A stretch of 64,000 nucleotides of DNA from Micromonospora craniellae (GCF_014764405.1 NZ_CP061725.1:1984001-2048000); one strand, 5' to 3'; positions 1 through 9,025 are shown, numbered from the stretch's first letter. Notes: a model not told the origin generated them from the sequence alone. Translations and numbers: made by a program.

Positions 1-72
1 GGATGTCGAACGGCTTCTCCACGATCAGCTCCTCGGCGATGTCGGCGACGGCGTACCGGCGTCCGCGCCAGC
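1..72. other. window edge, no gene assigned
   Basis: The 72 bases beyond the rsmA stop hold an open minus-strand frame (RRYAVADIAEELIVEKPFDI) with no clear start codon before the edge; GTG at 22 is the only standard one. The usual neighbour ispE is not recognisable in this short piece. Confidence 0.3.
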
Positions 73-945
73 CTACTGCGCGGCCGGCGGGTGGGTCGGG
101 GCCGACGCGGCGACGGCGGCGAACTGCTCGACGGTGAGTGACTCGCCGCGCGCGCCGGGATCGACCCCGGCGGCGGTGAGCGCTGCGGCGGCCCGGTCGG
201 CCCCACCGGCCCAGCCGGCGAGGGCGGCACGCAGGGTCTTGCGGCGCTGGGCGAAGGCGGCGTCCACCACGGCGAAGACCGCCGCCCGGGACACGTCGGC
301 GCGGGGTGGTTCGCGGCGGGTGAAGGCGACCAGGCCGGAGTCGACGTTGGGCACCGGCCAGAACACGTTCGGGGGCACCTTCCCGGCGGCCCGGGAGCGG
401 GCGTACCAGGCGAGCTTGACCGAAGGGACGCCGTACACCTTGGAGCCGGGACCGGCGACGAGCCGGTCGGCTACCTCCTTCTGCACCATCACCAGGCCGT
501 GGCGCAGGCCGGGCAGTTCGGCGAGCAGGTGCAGCACCACCGGTACGGCGACGTTGTAGGGCAGGTTCGCGACCAGTGTGGTGGGGGCCGGATCGGCCAG
601 GTCGGCGGCGGTGATCCGGAGCGCGTCGGCGTGGTGCACGGTGAGCCGGACGGCGTCCGGGCCGACGTGCCGGGCGGCGGTGTCGGGCAGCGCGCCGGCC
701 AGCGTCGAGTCGATCTCGACGGCGTGCACGTGGGCGGCGGCGCGGAGCAGGGCGAGGGTGAGCGAGCCGAGCCCGGGGCCGACCTCCAGGGCCACGTCGT
801 CCGGGGCCAGCCCGGCGGTGGTGACGATCCGGCGAACGGTGTTCGGATCGTGCACGAAGTTCTGGCCGAACTTCTTGGTGGGTGCGACGCCGAGGCGGGC
901 GGCGAGTTCCCGGATCTCCGCCGGGCCGAGCAGTTCTGCGGCCAC
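73..945 (-). CDS. rsmA: 16S rRNA (adenine-1518/1519 N6)-dimethyltransferase
   Basis: RsmA (KsgA) uses SAM to dimethylate two adjacent adenines near the 3' end of 16S rRNA during small-subunit maturation. The 290-residue product has the diagnostic KKFGQNF at residues 24-30, the SAM-binding EVGPGLG at 54-60 and the catalytic NLPYN at 127-131. The GTG at 945 was chosen because it lies 2 bases after the tatD stop and the family core begins right after it. The gene follows tatD with no room for an rpf gene, which sits between these two genes in mycobacteria. Confidence 0.95.
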   Translation of the reverse strand: MAAELLGPAEIRELAARLGVAPTKKFGQNFVHDPNTVRRIVTTAGLAPDDVALEVGPGLGSLTLALLRAAAHVHAVEIDSTLAGALPDTAARHVGPDAVRLTVHHADALRITAADLADPAPTTLVANLPYNVAVPVVLHLLAELPGLRHGLVMVQKEVADRLVAGPGSKVYGVPSVKLAWYARSRAAGKVPPNVFWPVPNVDSGLVAFTRREPPRADVSRAAVFAVVDAAFAQRRKTLRAALAGWAGGADRAAAALTAAGVDPGARGESLTVEQFAAVAASAPTHPPAAQ

Positions 946-947
946 AG

Positions 948-1838
948 TCAGGACCAGGGGCCGAAGGCGCGTTCGCCGGTGGCGGAGATGGCCGCGCAAA
1001 GGTCGTCCAGGTCGGCGCCGGTGGTGGTGGCCAGCGCCCGGACGGTCAGCGGAATCAGGTACGACGCGTTGGGGCGGCCCCGGTGCGGCATCGGGGTCAG
1101 GTATGGCGCGTCGGTCTCGACCAGGATCTGGTCGAGCGGGGTGAGCGCTGCGGCCTCCCGCAGTGCCCCGGCGCTGCCGAAGGTGACCGTGCCGGCGAAG
1201 CTGAGCAGGTAGCCCCGGCAGACGCACTCGGCGGCGAACTCGGCGTCGCCGGAGAAGCAGTGCAGCACCACGGTCTCCGGTGCGCCCTCGTCGTCGAGGA
1301 TGCGCAGCACGTCGGCGTGCGCGTCGCGGTCGTGGATGACCAGCGTCTTGGCGTACCGCTTGGCGATGGCGATGTGGGCCCGGAAGCTCTCCTCCTGCGC
1401 GGCCCGGCCCTCGTCGCCGGTGCGGTAGAAGTCCATGCCCGTCTCGCCGACGCCACGTACCCGGTCCTCGGCGGCCAGCGTCTCGATCTCGCGCAGCGCG
1501 GCGTCGAGGTCGCGGCACCGGGGCGCCTCGTTGGGGTGCAGCGCCACCGTGGCGACCACCGCCGGGTACGTGCGGGCCACCTCGGCGCCCCAGCGGGAGG
1601 ACTCCACGTCGACACCGACCTGCACCAGCCGGTCCACGCCGACGGCGGCGGCGACGTCGATCGCGGCGGCGACCGGGTCGGCGGCGGCGCTGCCCTGCGG
1701 TACGCCGACCTCGTTCACCGTGATGTCGAGGTGGGTGTGGCTGTCCAGCACCGGTCGGGGCAACGGCTCCGGCACGGGCGGGAACTCACCGGCGCGGCGG
1801 GACGCGCGCTGGCGGCGGGACTCCGTGGGCTCGCTCAT
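948..1838 (-). CDS. tatD: TatD family metal-dependent DNase
   Basis: A 296-residue TIM-barrel metal hydrolase of the TatD family (3'-5' exonuclease or deoxyribonuclease). The sequence shows the HTH metal motif at residues 34-36, GETGMDFYR, LHCFSG and ETDAPYLTP, in the order expected for TatD. A charged leader of about 28 residues precedes the core, so a shorter start is possible, although no better codon is evident. It is probably cotranscribed with rsmA, 2 bases downstream. Confidence 0.93.
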   Translation of the reverse strand: MSEPTESRRQRASRRAGEFPPVPEPLPRPVLDSHTHLDITVNEVGVPQGSAAADPVAAAIDVAAAVGVDRLVQVGVDVESSRWGAEVARTYPAVVATVALHPNEAPRCRDLDAALREIETLAAEDRVRGVGETGMDFYRTGDEGRAAQEESFRAHIAIAKRYAKTLVIHDRDAHADVLRILDDEGAPETVVLHCFSGDAEFAAECVCRGYLLSFAGTVTFGSAGALREAAALTPLDQILVETDAPYLTPMPHRGRPNASYLIPLTVRALATTTGADLDDLCAAISATGERAFGPWS

Positions 1839-2061
1839 CAGTCGACAGCATCACACACCGCCCGAGTCCACCCGTTCGCCACCCGTGGTTCGCCTCGACG
1901 TGCTGTGTCTGGTGTTGCGGAAGGAGCCGGGGTGGCTGCGGTTGCGGCTGCGGGCGTGCTGGACCACCGTACGTCCTCTGACGCCGCTCCGGCTCGGGCA
2001 TATCGGCAGGTCGCACGGGAATGCGTGGGCGACAGCGTTGTCGCGAATCGTAGGAGTGGAC

Positions 2062-2913
2062 ATGCCCTTCATCACTGTCGGGACGGAGAACTCCGCGCCC
2101 ATCGACCTGTACTACGAGGACCACGGCTCCGGTCAGCCGATCGTGCTGATCCACGGATTCCCGTTCAACGGGGCGACCTGGGAGAGGCAGGTGAGTCCCC
2201 TGCTCGCGGCCGGTTACCGGGTGATCACGTACGACCGACGCGGTTTCGGCAGCTCGGCCCAACCGGCGTTCGGGTACGACTACGACACCCTGGCCGCCGA
2301 CCTCGACGTGCTGATGACCGAACTGGACCTGCGCAACGCGATCCTGGTCGGGCACTCGATGGGCACCGGCGAGGTGACCCGCTACCTGGGCGCCTACGGC
2401 TCGGACCGGGTGGACCGGGCGGTGTTGCTGGCGCCGCTGGCGCCGTACCTGCGGCAGGCTCCGGACAACCCGGAAGGTGTCGAGGCGAGCCTCTTCGAGG
2501 GGTTCAAACAGGCCATCGTCGAGGACCGGTTCGCCTACCTGACCCAGTTCTGCACCAACTTCTTCAACTACGACGAGAACCGGGGCAGGTTGGTCAGCGA
2601 GGAGGCGTTCCGGGCGCACTGGGAGATCGGCGCGCGGGCCTCGGCCAAGGCCACGCACGACTGTGTGGACGCCTGGGGCACCGACTTCCGGGCCGACGTG
2701 TCGCGGATCGACGTGCCGATACTGATCGTGCAGGGCGACAAGGACATGATCCTGCCGTACCCGAAGACGGGTCAGCGGTTGCAGCCGCTGCTCTCGGACA
2801 GCCGACTGGTCACCCTCAAGGGCGCCCCGCACGGCATCCCGTGGGCCAACGGCGACCAGGTCAACGAGGCGATCATGGAGTTCATCGGGTCGCCGTCGAT
2901 GGTCCGGGCCTGA
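2062..2913 (+). CDS. alpha/beta hydrolase, cofactor-free haloperoxidase-like
   Basis: A 283-residue alpha/beta-hydrolase. It has HGFP at residues 31-34 (oxyanion hole), YDRRGFGSS at 57-65, nucleophile elbow GHSMG with Ser99, a late acidic residue in QGDKDMILP and the catalytic His in APHGIPW. GHSMGTGE and the length resemble the non-heme chloroperoxidase/arylesterase group, but the natural substrate cannot be read from the sequence. An AGGAG at 2052-2056 sits 5 bases before the ATG. It stands alone between tatD and the convergent metG and looks like a local insertion in the core metG-tatD-rsmA group. Confidence 0.85.
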   Translation: MPFITVGTENSAPIDLYYEDHGSGQPIVLIHGFPFNGATWERQVSPLLAAGYRVITYDRRGFGSSAQPAFGYDYDTLAADLDVLMTELDLRNAILVGHSMGTGEVTRYLGAYGSDRVDRAVLLAPLAPYLRQAPDNPEGVEASLFEGFKQAIVEDRFAYLTQFCTNFFNYDENRGRLVSEEAFRAHWEIGARASAKATHDCVDAWGTDFRADVSRIDVPILIVQGDKDMILPYPKTGQRLQPLLSDSRLVTLKGAPHGIPWANGDQVNEAIMEFIGSPSMVRA

Positions 2914-2959
2914 CCCGGCCTCCTCGGCTGCGGAAGGTGCCGCGCCGGACGGACGTACG

Positions 2960-2993
2960 GCGGGCGCGATCCCGATGTCGGGGTCGCGCCCGC
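2960..2993. terminator. bidirectional hairpin between convergent genes
   Basis: A 15-bp stem (2960-2974 with 2979-2993, one G-T pair) and a 4-base loop lie between the stop of the hydrolase gene at 2913 and the stop of metG at 3002. It has no U-tract, as is usual in GC-rich actinomycetes, and could stop transcription from both sides. Confidence 0.65.
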
Positions 2994-3001
2994 CGACGTG
3001 G

Positions 3002-4804
3002 TCAGCCTTCGAGCCGGGCCAGCTCCTCGTCGACGATCGACGGGTCGAGCTTGCGGAACACCGGCTTGGGCGCGGCGAGCGGCCGACCCACCGCGAGTGG
3101 TAAGGACTCCCAGCGCGCGCCCTGCGTGTAGTCCCCGGTCAACACCGGGTGCCCGGGCCCGCCGTCGAGGTCGTCGACCTCCTCGATCACTGGCATGGGC
3201 GCGTGTACGCCGACGCCGCCGAGCAGCTCGTGCACCTTCTGCGCGGCGTGCGGCAGGAACGGGGTGAGCAGGGTGTTGGCGTCGCTGATCACCTGGAGGG
3301 CGACGTGCAGGACGGTGCCCATCCGGGGCTTGTCCGCCTCGTCCTTGAGCTTCCACGGCGCCTGGTCGGAGAGGTACCTGTTGGCCTCGGCGACCACCTT
3401 CATCGCCTCACCGATGGCCTGCTTCTGCCGGTGCCTGGCGATCAGGTCGCCGACGGTGGCGAAGCCGGCCCGGGCCACCGCGAGCAGCGCCTCGTCGGCT
3501 TCGGTGAGACCGTCCGGGCCGACCGGCGGGATCGCGCCGAAGTTCTTCGCCGCCATCGACACGGACCGGTTGACCAGGTTGCCCCAGCCGGCGACCAGTT
3601 CGTCGTTGTTGCGGCGGAGGAACTCGGCCCAGGTGAAGTCGGTGTCGTTGTTCTCCGGGCCGGCCACCGCGATGAAGTAGCGCAGCGCGTCGGCATCGTA
3701 TCGCTCCAGGAAGTCCCGGACGTAGATGACCACCCGGCGAGAGGAGGAGAACTTGCGCCCCTCCATGGTCAGGAACTCGCTGGAGACCACCTCGGTGGGC
3801 AGGTTGAGCCGCCCGAGTTGCCCCGGTTCGCCGTCCCGGCTGCCCTCGCCGGAGTAGCCGGCGAGCAGCGCGGGCCAGATCACCGAGTGGAAGACGATGT
3901 TGTCCTTGCCCATGAAGTAGTAGGACTGGGCGTCCTTACCTTCGGCGTCGAGGGACCACCAGCGTCGCCAGGCATCCGGGTCGCCGGTGCGGCGGGCCCA
4001 CTCCACCGAGGCGGAGAGGTAGCCGATCACCGCGTCGAACCAGACGTAGATCCGCTTGTCGGCGCGCTCGCGCCAGCCGTCGAGCGGGATCGGTACGCCC
4101 CACTCCAGGTCCCGGGTGATGGCCCGGGGCTGGAGGTCGTCCAGCAGGTTGCGGGAGAACCGCAGCACGTTGGGCCGCCAGCCCTCCCGGGTGTCCAGCC
4201 ACTGCCGCAGCACGTCGGCGAGGGCGGGCAGGTCGAGGAAGAAGTGCTCGGTCTCGACGAACTTCGGCGTCTCGCCGTTGATCTTCGACTTGGGGTCGAT
4301 CAGGTCGATCGGGTCGAGCTGGTTGCCGCAGTTGTCGCACTGGTCGCCGCGGGCGCTGTCGTAGCCGCAGATCGGGCAGGTGCCCTCGATGTAGCGGTCG
4401 GGCAGGGTCCGGCCGGTCGACGGCGAGATGGCGCCCATGGTGGTCTTCGGCACGATGTAGCCGTTGTGGTACATCCCCTCGAACAGCTCCTGCACCACCG
4501 CGTAGTGGTTACGCGTGGTGGTGCGGGTGAACAGGTCGTAGGAGAGACCCAGGCCGTGCAGGTCCTCCACGATCACCCGGTTGTAGCGGTCGGCCAGCTC
4601 GCGGGGGGTGAGCCCCTCGGCGTCGGCCTGCACCTGGATCGGGGTGCCGTGCTCGTCGGTGCCCGAGACCATGAGCACGTCGTGACCGGCCATCCGCATG
4701 TACCGGGCGAAGACGTCGGAGGGGACGCCGAAACCGGAGACGTGGCCGATGTGGCGCGGGCCGTTGGCGTACGGCCAGGCGACCGCCGCGAGAACGTGAC
4801 TCAT
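3002..4804 (-). CDS. metG: methionyl-tRNA synthetase
   Basis: Class Ia synthetase that charges tRNA-Met in the cytosol; 600 residues. The HIGH signature appears as RHIGHVSG (residues 17-24), a CPICGY...CDNCG zinc knuckle lies near residues 140-160, and the KMSKS loop is degenerate (KFSSSR). An anticodon-binding domain follows, with no C-terminal tRNA-binding OB domain. The ATG at 4804 was chosen because the family begins MSHVLAAVAWPYANG and a TACGCT -10 lies 8 bases upstream, suggesting a leaderless mRNA. The gene converges on the alpha/beta hydrolase. Confidence 0.95.
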   Translation of the reverse strand: MSHVLAAVAWPYANGPRHIGHVSGFGVPSDVFARYMRMAGHDVLMVSGTDEHGTPIQVQADAEGLTPRELADRYNRVIVEDLHGLGLSYDLFTRTTTRNHYAVVQELFEGMYHNGYIVPKTTMGAISPSTGRTLPDRYIEGTCPICGYDSARGDQCDNCGNQLDPIDLIDPKSKINGETPKFVETEHFFLDLPALADVLRQWLDTREGWRPNVLRFSRNLLDDLQPRAITRDLEWGVPIPLDGWRERADKRIYVWFDAVIGYLSASVEWARRTGDPDAWRRWWSLDAEGKDAQSYYFMGKDNIVFHSVIWPALLAGYSGEGSRDGEPGQLGRLNLPTEVVSSEFLTMEGRKFSSSRRVVIYVRDFLERYDADALRYFIAVAGPENNDTDFTWAEFLRRNNDELVAGWGNLVNRSVSMAAKNFGAIPPVGPDGLTEADEALLAVARAGFATVGDLIARHRQKQAIGEAMKVVAEANRYLSDQAPWKLKDEADKPRMGTVLHVALQVISDANTLLTPFLPHAAQKVHELLGGVGVHAPMPVIEEVDDLDGGPGHPVLTGDYTQGARWESLPLAVGRPLAAPKPVFRKLDPSIVDEELARLEG

Positions 4805-4812
4805 GCCCAGCA

Positions 4813-4818
4813 AGCGTA
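4813..4818 (-). promoter_or_regulatory. -10 element of metG
   Basis: TACGCT on the minus strand, 8 bases before the metG ATG. The spacing places the transcription start at or next to the start codon, and no Shine-Dalgarno sequence is present. Confidence 0.45.
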
Positions 4819-4954
4819 GTGACCCACCTGCGACGGCCGCGAACCAATAGGGCCACCCACTCGGCAATCCGGTCATTCAAGGACAGAACGTTAGTCTGAT
4901 TTGTCGCCGACACGCTGTCTGAGCTGCACGTCCGGACACCCCCGCCGGTGTCCA

Positions 4955-5875
4955 ATGAACCGCGTGACTGGCAGCCGCGCCGCCCGCGACCACGAGGACG
5001 GCCTTCCCACCGAGACCCGGCCGGATCCGGCCGGGTCGGCGCGTACCCACTCGGTGGCCCCGCACCCTCGGCCGGTGCCGCCCGACGGGACGGCCCCGGC
5101 CGGGTCGGACCCCGCCGACCCGGCGGCGCCCGAGCACGGCGTCGAGCTGGAGCCGACCACCGGCGCGCCGGTCGACACACTGCCCCACCGGGCGCCGATG
5201 CGTGCGTCCCGGAATCTCGGCAAGAACCCGCTCGTGGCCACCGCCGACGAGGCGGACACGTTCTGGGCGCCGATCGAGGAGGTGCACTGGGACGGCACGC
5301 CGGTGCGGCAGGATCCGCCCGGCGAGCGCGGGTCGTGGTGGCGTCGGCTCCGGCCGGTACGCCGCCGGGAGCGGGCCCGTCATCCGCCGGACCCGCTGCC
5401 GGGGATGGCCGCGCTGGTCGGGCTGAGCCTGGTGGCGGCGTTCTTCGCCTGGGTCAGCGCCGGTCCGTTCTGGCTCGCCGTCGGGCACGGCACCTCGGGC
5501 ACTGCCGTGGTGACCGTGTGCACCGGTGACGGGTTGACCCAACGCTGCCGGGGGATCTTCACCTCCGCCGACGGACAGTTCCGGACCCACGGCGTACGGA
5601 TCAGCGGGGTGCCGGAGCAGCGCACGACGGCCGGGATGGCGCTACCCGCCCGGGTGACCGGCCCGGACGCCGCCGTCGCGTACGCCGACCACGGCGTCAG
5701 CGCTCACCTGCGCTGGCTGCTCGGCCTGCTCGGGGTGCTCGGCTGCGCGGCCGGGATCGCCCGGTGGACCGGAGCGACCCGGCTGCCTGATTCGCTGGGC
5801 CGCCGCTGGGCGGTCACCGCCGCCTTCGCCGGCCCGCTGACGACCACCCTCGGCTTCCTCGCCGCCGCCTGGTGA
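4955..5875 (+). CDS. uncharacterised membrane protein
   Basis: 306 residues, not recognised. The first half (to about residue 140) is polar, rich in Pro, Ala and Arg and probably disordered in the cytosol. The second half has three hydrophobic segments: GMAALVGLSLVAAFFAWVS, HLRWLLGLLGVLGCAAGIA and a C-terminal TAAFAGPLTTTLGFLAAAW. Between the first two is an extracytoplasmic loop of about 85 residues with two cysteines (CTGDGLTQRC) that could form a disulphide. The start is uncertain: ATG 4955 was chosen, with in-frame codons possible upstream. It converges on rsmI. Confidence 0.6.
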   Translation: MNRVTGSRAARDHEDGLPTETRPDPAGSARTHSVAPHPRPVPPDGTAPAGSDPADPAAPEHGVELEPTTGAPVDTLPHRAPMRASRNLGKNPLVATADEADTFWAPIEEVHWDGTPVRQDPPGERGSWWRRLRPVRRRERARHPPDPLPGMAALVGLSLVAAFFAWVSAGPFWLAVGHGTSGTAVVTVCTGDGLTQRCRGIFTSADGQFRTHGVRISGVPEQRTTAGMALPARVTGPDAAVAYADHGVSAHLRWLLGLLGVLGCAAGIARWTGATRLPDSLGRRWAVTAAFAGPLTTTLGFLAAAW

Positions 5876-5933
5876 ATGTAAGGAAGGGACCCTTCCTATA
5901 CACCAGGCGTTAGTAGGGGGCCCTTCCTTACAT
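5876..5933. repeat. palindromic intergenic element
   Basis: Perfect 13-bp inverted repeat ATGTAAGGAAGGG (5876-5888) and its complement at 5921-5933 surround a 32-base centre. The left arm continues into a nested palindrome (GGAAGGGACCCTTCC). It lies between the stops of two convergent genes and may terminate both. From memory, elements with TAAGGAAGGG/CCCTTCCTTA arms are dispersed in Micromonosporaceae genomes. A directly repeated CATCTCGTCCTT follows at 5931-5942 and 5944-5955. Confidence 0.6.
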
Positions 5934-5953
5934 CTCGTCCTTGCATCTCGTCC

Positions 5954-6805
5954 TTACGCCTGGTGCACGACGGCGTAGACGTCGCGGCGGCGCAGCCCGA
6001 AGGCGGTCGCCACGTCGATGATCGCGTCGCGGCGGCTCTGGCCGGTGGCCTCCCGTTCGGCGACCGCGGCGCGCAGGGCGTCGTCGTCCGGCCGCACCGC
6101 CGGTGCGGCCGGCGCTCCGGCCACCACGAGCGTGATCTCGCCACGCGGATCACCCTCGGCGGCCCAGCGGGCGAGTTCACCGAGCGGGCGACGGAGCACC
6201 TCCTCGTACGTCTTGGTCAGCTCGCGGCAGAGCGCGGCGGGTCGGTCGACACCGAACGCGTCGGCCAGGTCGGTCAGCGCGGCGGTGATCCGGTGCGGGG
6301 ACTCGAACAGGACCAGGGTGCGTTCCTCCGTCGCCAGCGCCCGCAGCCGCGCCCGGCGGGCGCCGGCGGCACGCGGCAGGAAGCCCTCGAAGCAGAACCG
6401 GTCGCAGGGCAGCCCGGACAGGGCCAGAGCGGTGGTGACGGCACTGGGGCCGGGGGCGGCGGTCACCGGGACCCCGGCGTCCAGTGCGGCGCGGACCAGC
6501 CGGTAGCCGGGGTCGGAGACGCTGGGCATGCCGCCGTCGGTGACCAGCGCGACGAGGTACCCGGCGGTGAGCACGTCGACCAGCTCGGAGGTACGGCGTT
6601 CCTCGTTGCCCTCGAAGTAGGAGACGATCCGCCCCGGGATCGCCACGTCCAGGTCGCGGGCCAGCCGGCTCAGCCGCCTGGTGTCCTCGGCGGCGACCAC
6701 GTCGGCGGTGCCGAGCACGTCTCGGAGTCGGGTGGAGGCGTCGGCGGGGTTGCCGAGCGGCGCGCCGAGCAGAACCAGGCGGCCAGTTTCGGACATTTCA
6801 CCCAC
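5954..6805 (-). CDS. rsmI: 16S rRNA (cytidine-1402 2'-O)-methyltransferase
   Basis: RsmI methylates the ribose of C1402 in the decoding centre. The tetrapyrrole-methylase-like SAM fold is evident from LGAPLGNPAD near the N-terminus, AAEDTRR, the conserved DGGMPSVSDPGY and AAPGPSAVTTALALSGLP. The GTG at 6805 was chosen because a strong AAGGAG lies 9 bases upstream; the ATG at 6796 (MSETGRLV) is an alternative with a poorly placed Shine-Dalgarno. Length is about 283 residues, normal for the family. It is divergent from the mannosyltransferase gene, an arrangement also known in mycobacteria. Confidence 0.93.
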   Translation of the reverse strand: MGEMSETGRLVLLGAPLGNPADASTRLRDVLGTADVVAAEDTRRLSRLARDLDVAIPGRIVSYFEGNEERRTSELVDVLTAGYLVALVTDGGMPSVSDPGYRLVRAALDAGVPVTAAPGPSAVTTALALSGLPCDRFCFEGFLPRAAGARRARLRALATEERTLVLFESPHRITAALTDLADAFGVDRPAALCRELTKTYEEVLRRPLGELARWAAEGDPRGEITLVVAGAPAAPAVRPDDDALRAAVAEREATGQSRRDAIIDVATAFGLRRRDVYAVVHQA

Positions 6806-6877
6806 GAGTAGGCACTCCTTCATCGACGGTCGTACCGGATTGGGAGACGACGCACGCCACCGACCCCCTCCGCAGCC

Positions 6878-6883
6878 TACGAT
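6878..6883 (+). promoter_or_regulatory. -10 element of the mannosyltransferase gene
   Basis: TACGAT ends 6 bases before the GTG at 6890, consistent with a leaderless transcript. Confidence 0.5.
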
Positions 6884-6889
6884 CGCCGG

Positions 6890-8569
6890 GTGACGAGTGC
6901 GTCGACAGCACAGAGCGCGAACGCGGACCAGCCGGGGCCGGAGCGCCCGGCCGCCCCGACCAGTGGTACCGGCAGCGGTGGCCTACCGGCGACGATCCGC
7001 CGCCGGCTGGCCACCGTCGAGGCCCGGGTGGACAGCCGTTCGTGGCTGGCCACCGCGGTGGTCGTGGCGATCGCCGCGGTCCTGCGCTTCGCCAACCTCA
7101 GCCACCCGGCCGGCAAGATCTTCGACGAGGTCTACTACGCTCGGGACGCCTGGGGTCTGATCGACAAGGGCGTGGAGTGGAACTACAAGGACGGCGGCCC
7201 GTCGTACGTGGTCCACCCGCCACTGGGCAAATGGCTGATCGGCCTCGGCGAGTGGGCCTTCGGCTACTCCGACGCCGAACACGGCATCTCGGTGCCCGGC
7301 GCCCTGCTCACCACCTCGCCGGAGTTCGGCTGGCGCTTCTCGGCGGCGCTCTTCGGCACGCTGTCGGTGCTGCTGCTGGTGCGGATCGGCCGCCGGATGT
7401 TCCACTCCACGGTGCTCGGCTGCGCCGCCGGCCTGCTGCTCGCGGTCGACGGCTTCCATCTGGTGCTGTCCCGGACCGCACTGCTCGACCTCTTCCTGCT
7501 CTTCTTCGTACTGGCCGCGTTCGGCGCGCTGGTGCTGGACCGGGACGCCACCCGGCGCCGCTGGACGCGGGCGTTGGAGGCGGGGCTGGACCCGACCGCC
7601 CCGGGCCGCGCCGGTCGACCGGCCGGTGGCTGGCGCAACTGGCCCTGGTGGCGGCTGGCCGCCGGGGTGTTGCTCGGTTGCGCCTTCGCGGTGAAGTGGA
7701 GCGCCCTGTTCTTCGTACCGGCGTTCGCGCTGTTGATGTTCCTCTGGGACGTCGGTGCCCGCCGCTCGGCGGGGGTGCCCCGGCCGTGGCGGGCCACCCT
7801 GCTCGACGGGGTGCCGTGGATGGTGCTCGCCGGCCTGCTGATGGCGGTCACCTACGTGGCGGCCTGGTCGGGTTGGCTCCGCAGTGAGGAGGGCTACTAC
7901 CGGGTCGCCGAGCGCTACCCGGACGCCGGGCTCAGCGACATCCCGGTGATCGGGGCGCTGTGGAACCTGATCCAGTACCACCAGGCCGCGCTCGGCTTCC
8001 ACGGCCAACTCGACGACCCGCACAAGTACCAGTCGTGGCCGTGGCAGTGGTTGTTGCTGGGCCGGCCGGTCGCCTTCCACTGGACCACTGACAGCCCGTG
8101 CGGCGCGGCGAGCTGCGCCGAGGAGATCCTGCTGCTCGGTACGCCGTTGCTCTGGTGGTCGTTCCTGCCGGCGCTGGTGGCGCTGGTCTGGCTCGGCCTG
8201 GCCCGTCGGGACTGGCGGGCCGGTGCGATCCTGCTGAGCGTCGCCGCCGGCCTGCTGCCGTGGTTCTGGATCGCCCTCGACGGGCGGACGATGTTCTCCT
8301 TCTACACCGCACCGGCGCTGCCGTTCCTCGTCCTGGCGGTGGTCTACGTGCTCGGCGCGGTCGCGTCGCCGGCCGGGCCGAGCGGTACCCGACCGGTCGG
8401 CGACGACGAGGCCACCCGCGACCGCCGACTCGTGGGCGGCGTGATCGCGGGCGCGTACGTGGTGCTCGTCGTCCTCTGCTTCGCGTACTTCTATCCGATC
8501 TTCGTCGGCCAGCCGCTGCCGTACGCGGAGTGGTCGGCACGGATGTGGTTGAACGGTCGCTGGATCTGA
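6890..8569 (+). CDS. pmt: dolichyl-phosphate-mannose--protein mannosyltransferase
   Basis: A 559-residue polytopic membrane glycosyltransferase of the GT39 (PMT) family. In actinobacteria such enzymes transfer mannose from polyprenyl-phosphomannose to secreted proteins during Sec export. The first loop carries the catalytic DEVYYARDAWGL, and about ten hydrophobic segments follow, with the aromatic loop LPWFWIALDGRTMFSFY near residue 460. The first 45 residues are polar and probably cytosolic. It is the mirror neighbour of rsmI, as in mycobacteria, and is followed by a strong hairpin. Confidence 0.9.
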   Translation: MTSASTAQSANADQPGPERPAAPTSGTGSGGLPATIRRRLATVEARVDSRSWLATAVVVAIAAVLRFANLSHPAGKIFDEVYYARDAWGLIDKGVEWNYKDGGPSYVVHPPLGKWLIGLGEWAFGYSDAEHGISVPGALLTTSPEFGWRFSAALFGTLSVLLLVRIGRRMFHSTVLGCAAGLLLAVDGFHLVLSRTALLDLFLLFFVLAAFGALVLDRDATRRRWTRALEAGLDPTAPGRAGRPAGGWRNWPWWRLAAGVLLGCAFAVKWSALFFVPAFALLMFLWDVGARRSAGVPRPWRATLLDGVPWMVLAGLLMAVTYVAAWSGWLRSEEGYYRVAERYPDAGLSDIPVIGALWNLIQYHQAALGFHGQLDDPHKYQSWPWQWLLLGRPVAFHWTTDSPCGAASCAEEILLLGTPLLWWSFLPALVALVWLGLARRDWRAGAILLSVAAGLLPWFWIALDGRTMFSFYTAPALPFLVLAVVYVLGAVASPAGPSGTRPVGDDEATRDRRLVGGVIAGAYVVLVVLCFAYFYPIFVGQPLPYAEWSARMWLNGRWI

Positions 8570-8580
8570 CGCGTACGGCG

Positions 8581-8612
8581 AAGGGCCCGCACGCGCAGGC
8601 GTGCGGGCCCTT
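8581..8612 (+). terminator. factor-independent-like terminator after pmt
   Basis: A perfect 14-bp GC-rich stem (8581-8594 with 8599-8612) with a GCAG loop, followed by TTTC, begins 11 bases after the pmt stop codon. Confidence 0.75.
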
Positions 8613-8663
8613 TCGCGCTGTTGCAGGCGCGCGGTGTTGCAGGTGTGGTGTCAGGCAAAAGGA

Positions 8664-8709
8664 CGCGCCCCGATCGCCTGCCACGGGGGAAGCGGGCGAT
8701 TGGGGCGCG
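8664..8709 (-). terminator. second hairpin, minus-strand orientation
   Basis: GCGCCCCGATCGCC and GGCGATTGGGGCGC form a 14-bp stem (one wobble pair). Read on the minus strand it is followed by TCCTTTT, like a terminator for a leftward transcript. No convincing leftward gene was found between here and 9019. Confidence 0.4.
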
Positions 8710-9019
8710 CATCAGCAGCTTAACCACCCATGACCAGCGGCACAACGGGGCGGCTCGGGTCAGATTTCCGACCGGGGTCCGGCACGGCGACGATCTGTGG
8801 CCGCCGACACCCCGGAGGGGGCCCACACCGAACCGGAAATCGGCTCACATCGCACGTGACGCGACGGGTGGCGTCGTGGCCAGAGAACCGGTCCGCCACA
8901 CCTGTCATCGCGCTCCCGTCCGCCTCCACACAGGACTGCGGGTGAGCACCCGCCGCCGCGCCACAAGCACCGTGCGTCCCCACAGCGCCCGGGATCGGCA
9001 CCGCGTCACGTCATTGCGG
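8710..9019. other. intergenic stretch, no supported gene
   Basis: About 310 bases between the hairpin pair after pmt and the phosphopantetheinyl transferase promoter. A minus-strand open frame of up to 93 codons (8720-9001) has Arg/Pro-rich, Cys-containing composition and no recognisable motif or Shine-Dalgarno, so it is not called. The minus-strand hairpin at 8664-8709 leaves room for a small leftward RNA. Confidence 0.4.
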
Positions 9020-9025
9020 TACGTT
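9020..9025 (+). promoter_or_regulatory. -10 element before the PPTase leader ORF
   Basis: TACGTT ends 8 bases before the ATG at 9034, so the mRNA probably begins at that ATG and not at the enzyme's own start. Confidence 0.45.

Noticed and set aside
3149..4819. A 556-codon frame antisense to metG
   Set aside because: It lies wholly on the opposite strand of a clear methionyl-tRNA synthetase gene and has the Val/Gly/Asp/His-rich composition expected of an antisense shadow at high GC.
8664..8709. Possible 6C-type small RNA because of a C-rich loop
   Set aside because: Only one hairpin has five consecutive C in its loop; the motif needs two hairpins with six, and the usual neighbours are absent.
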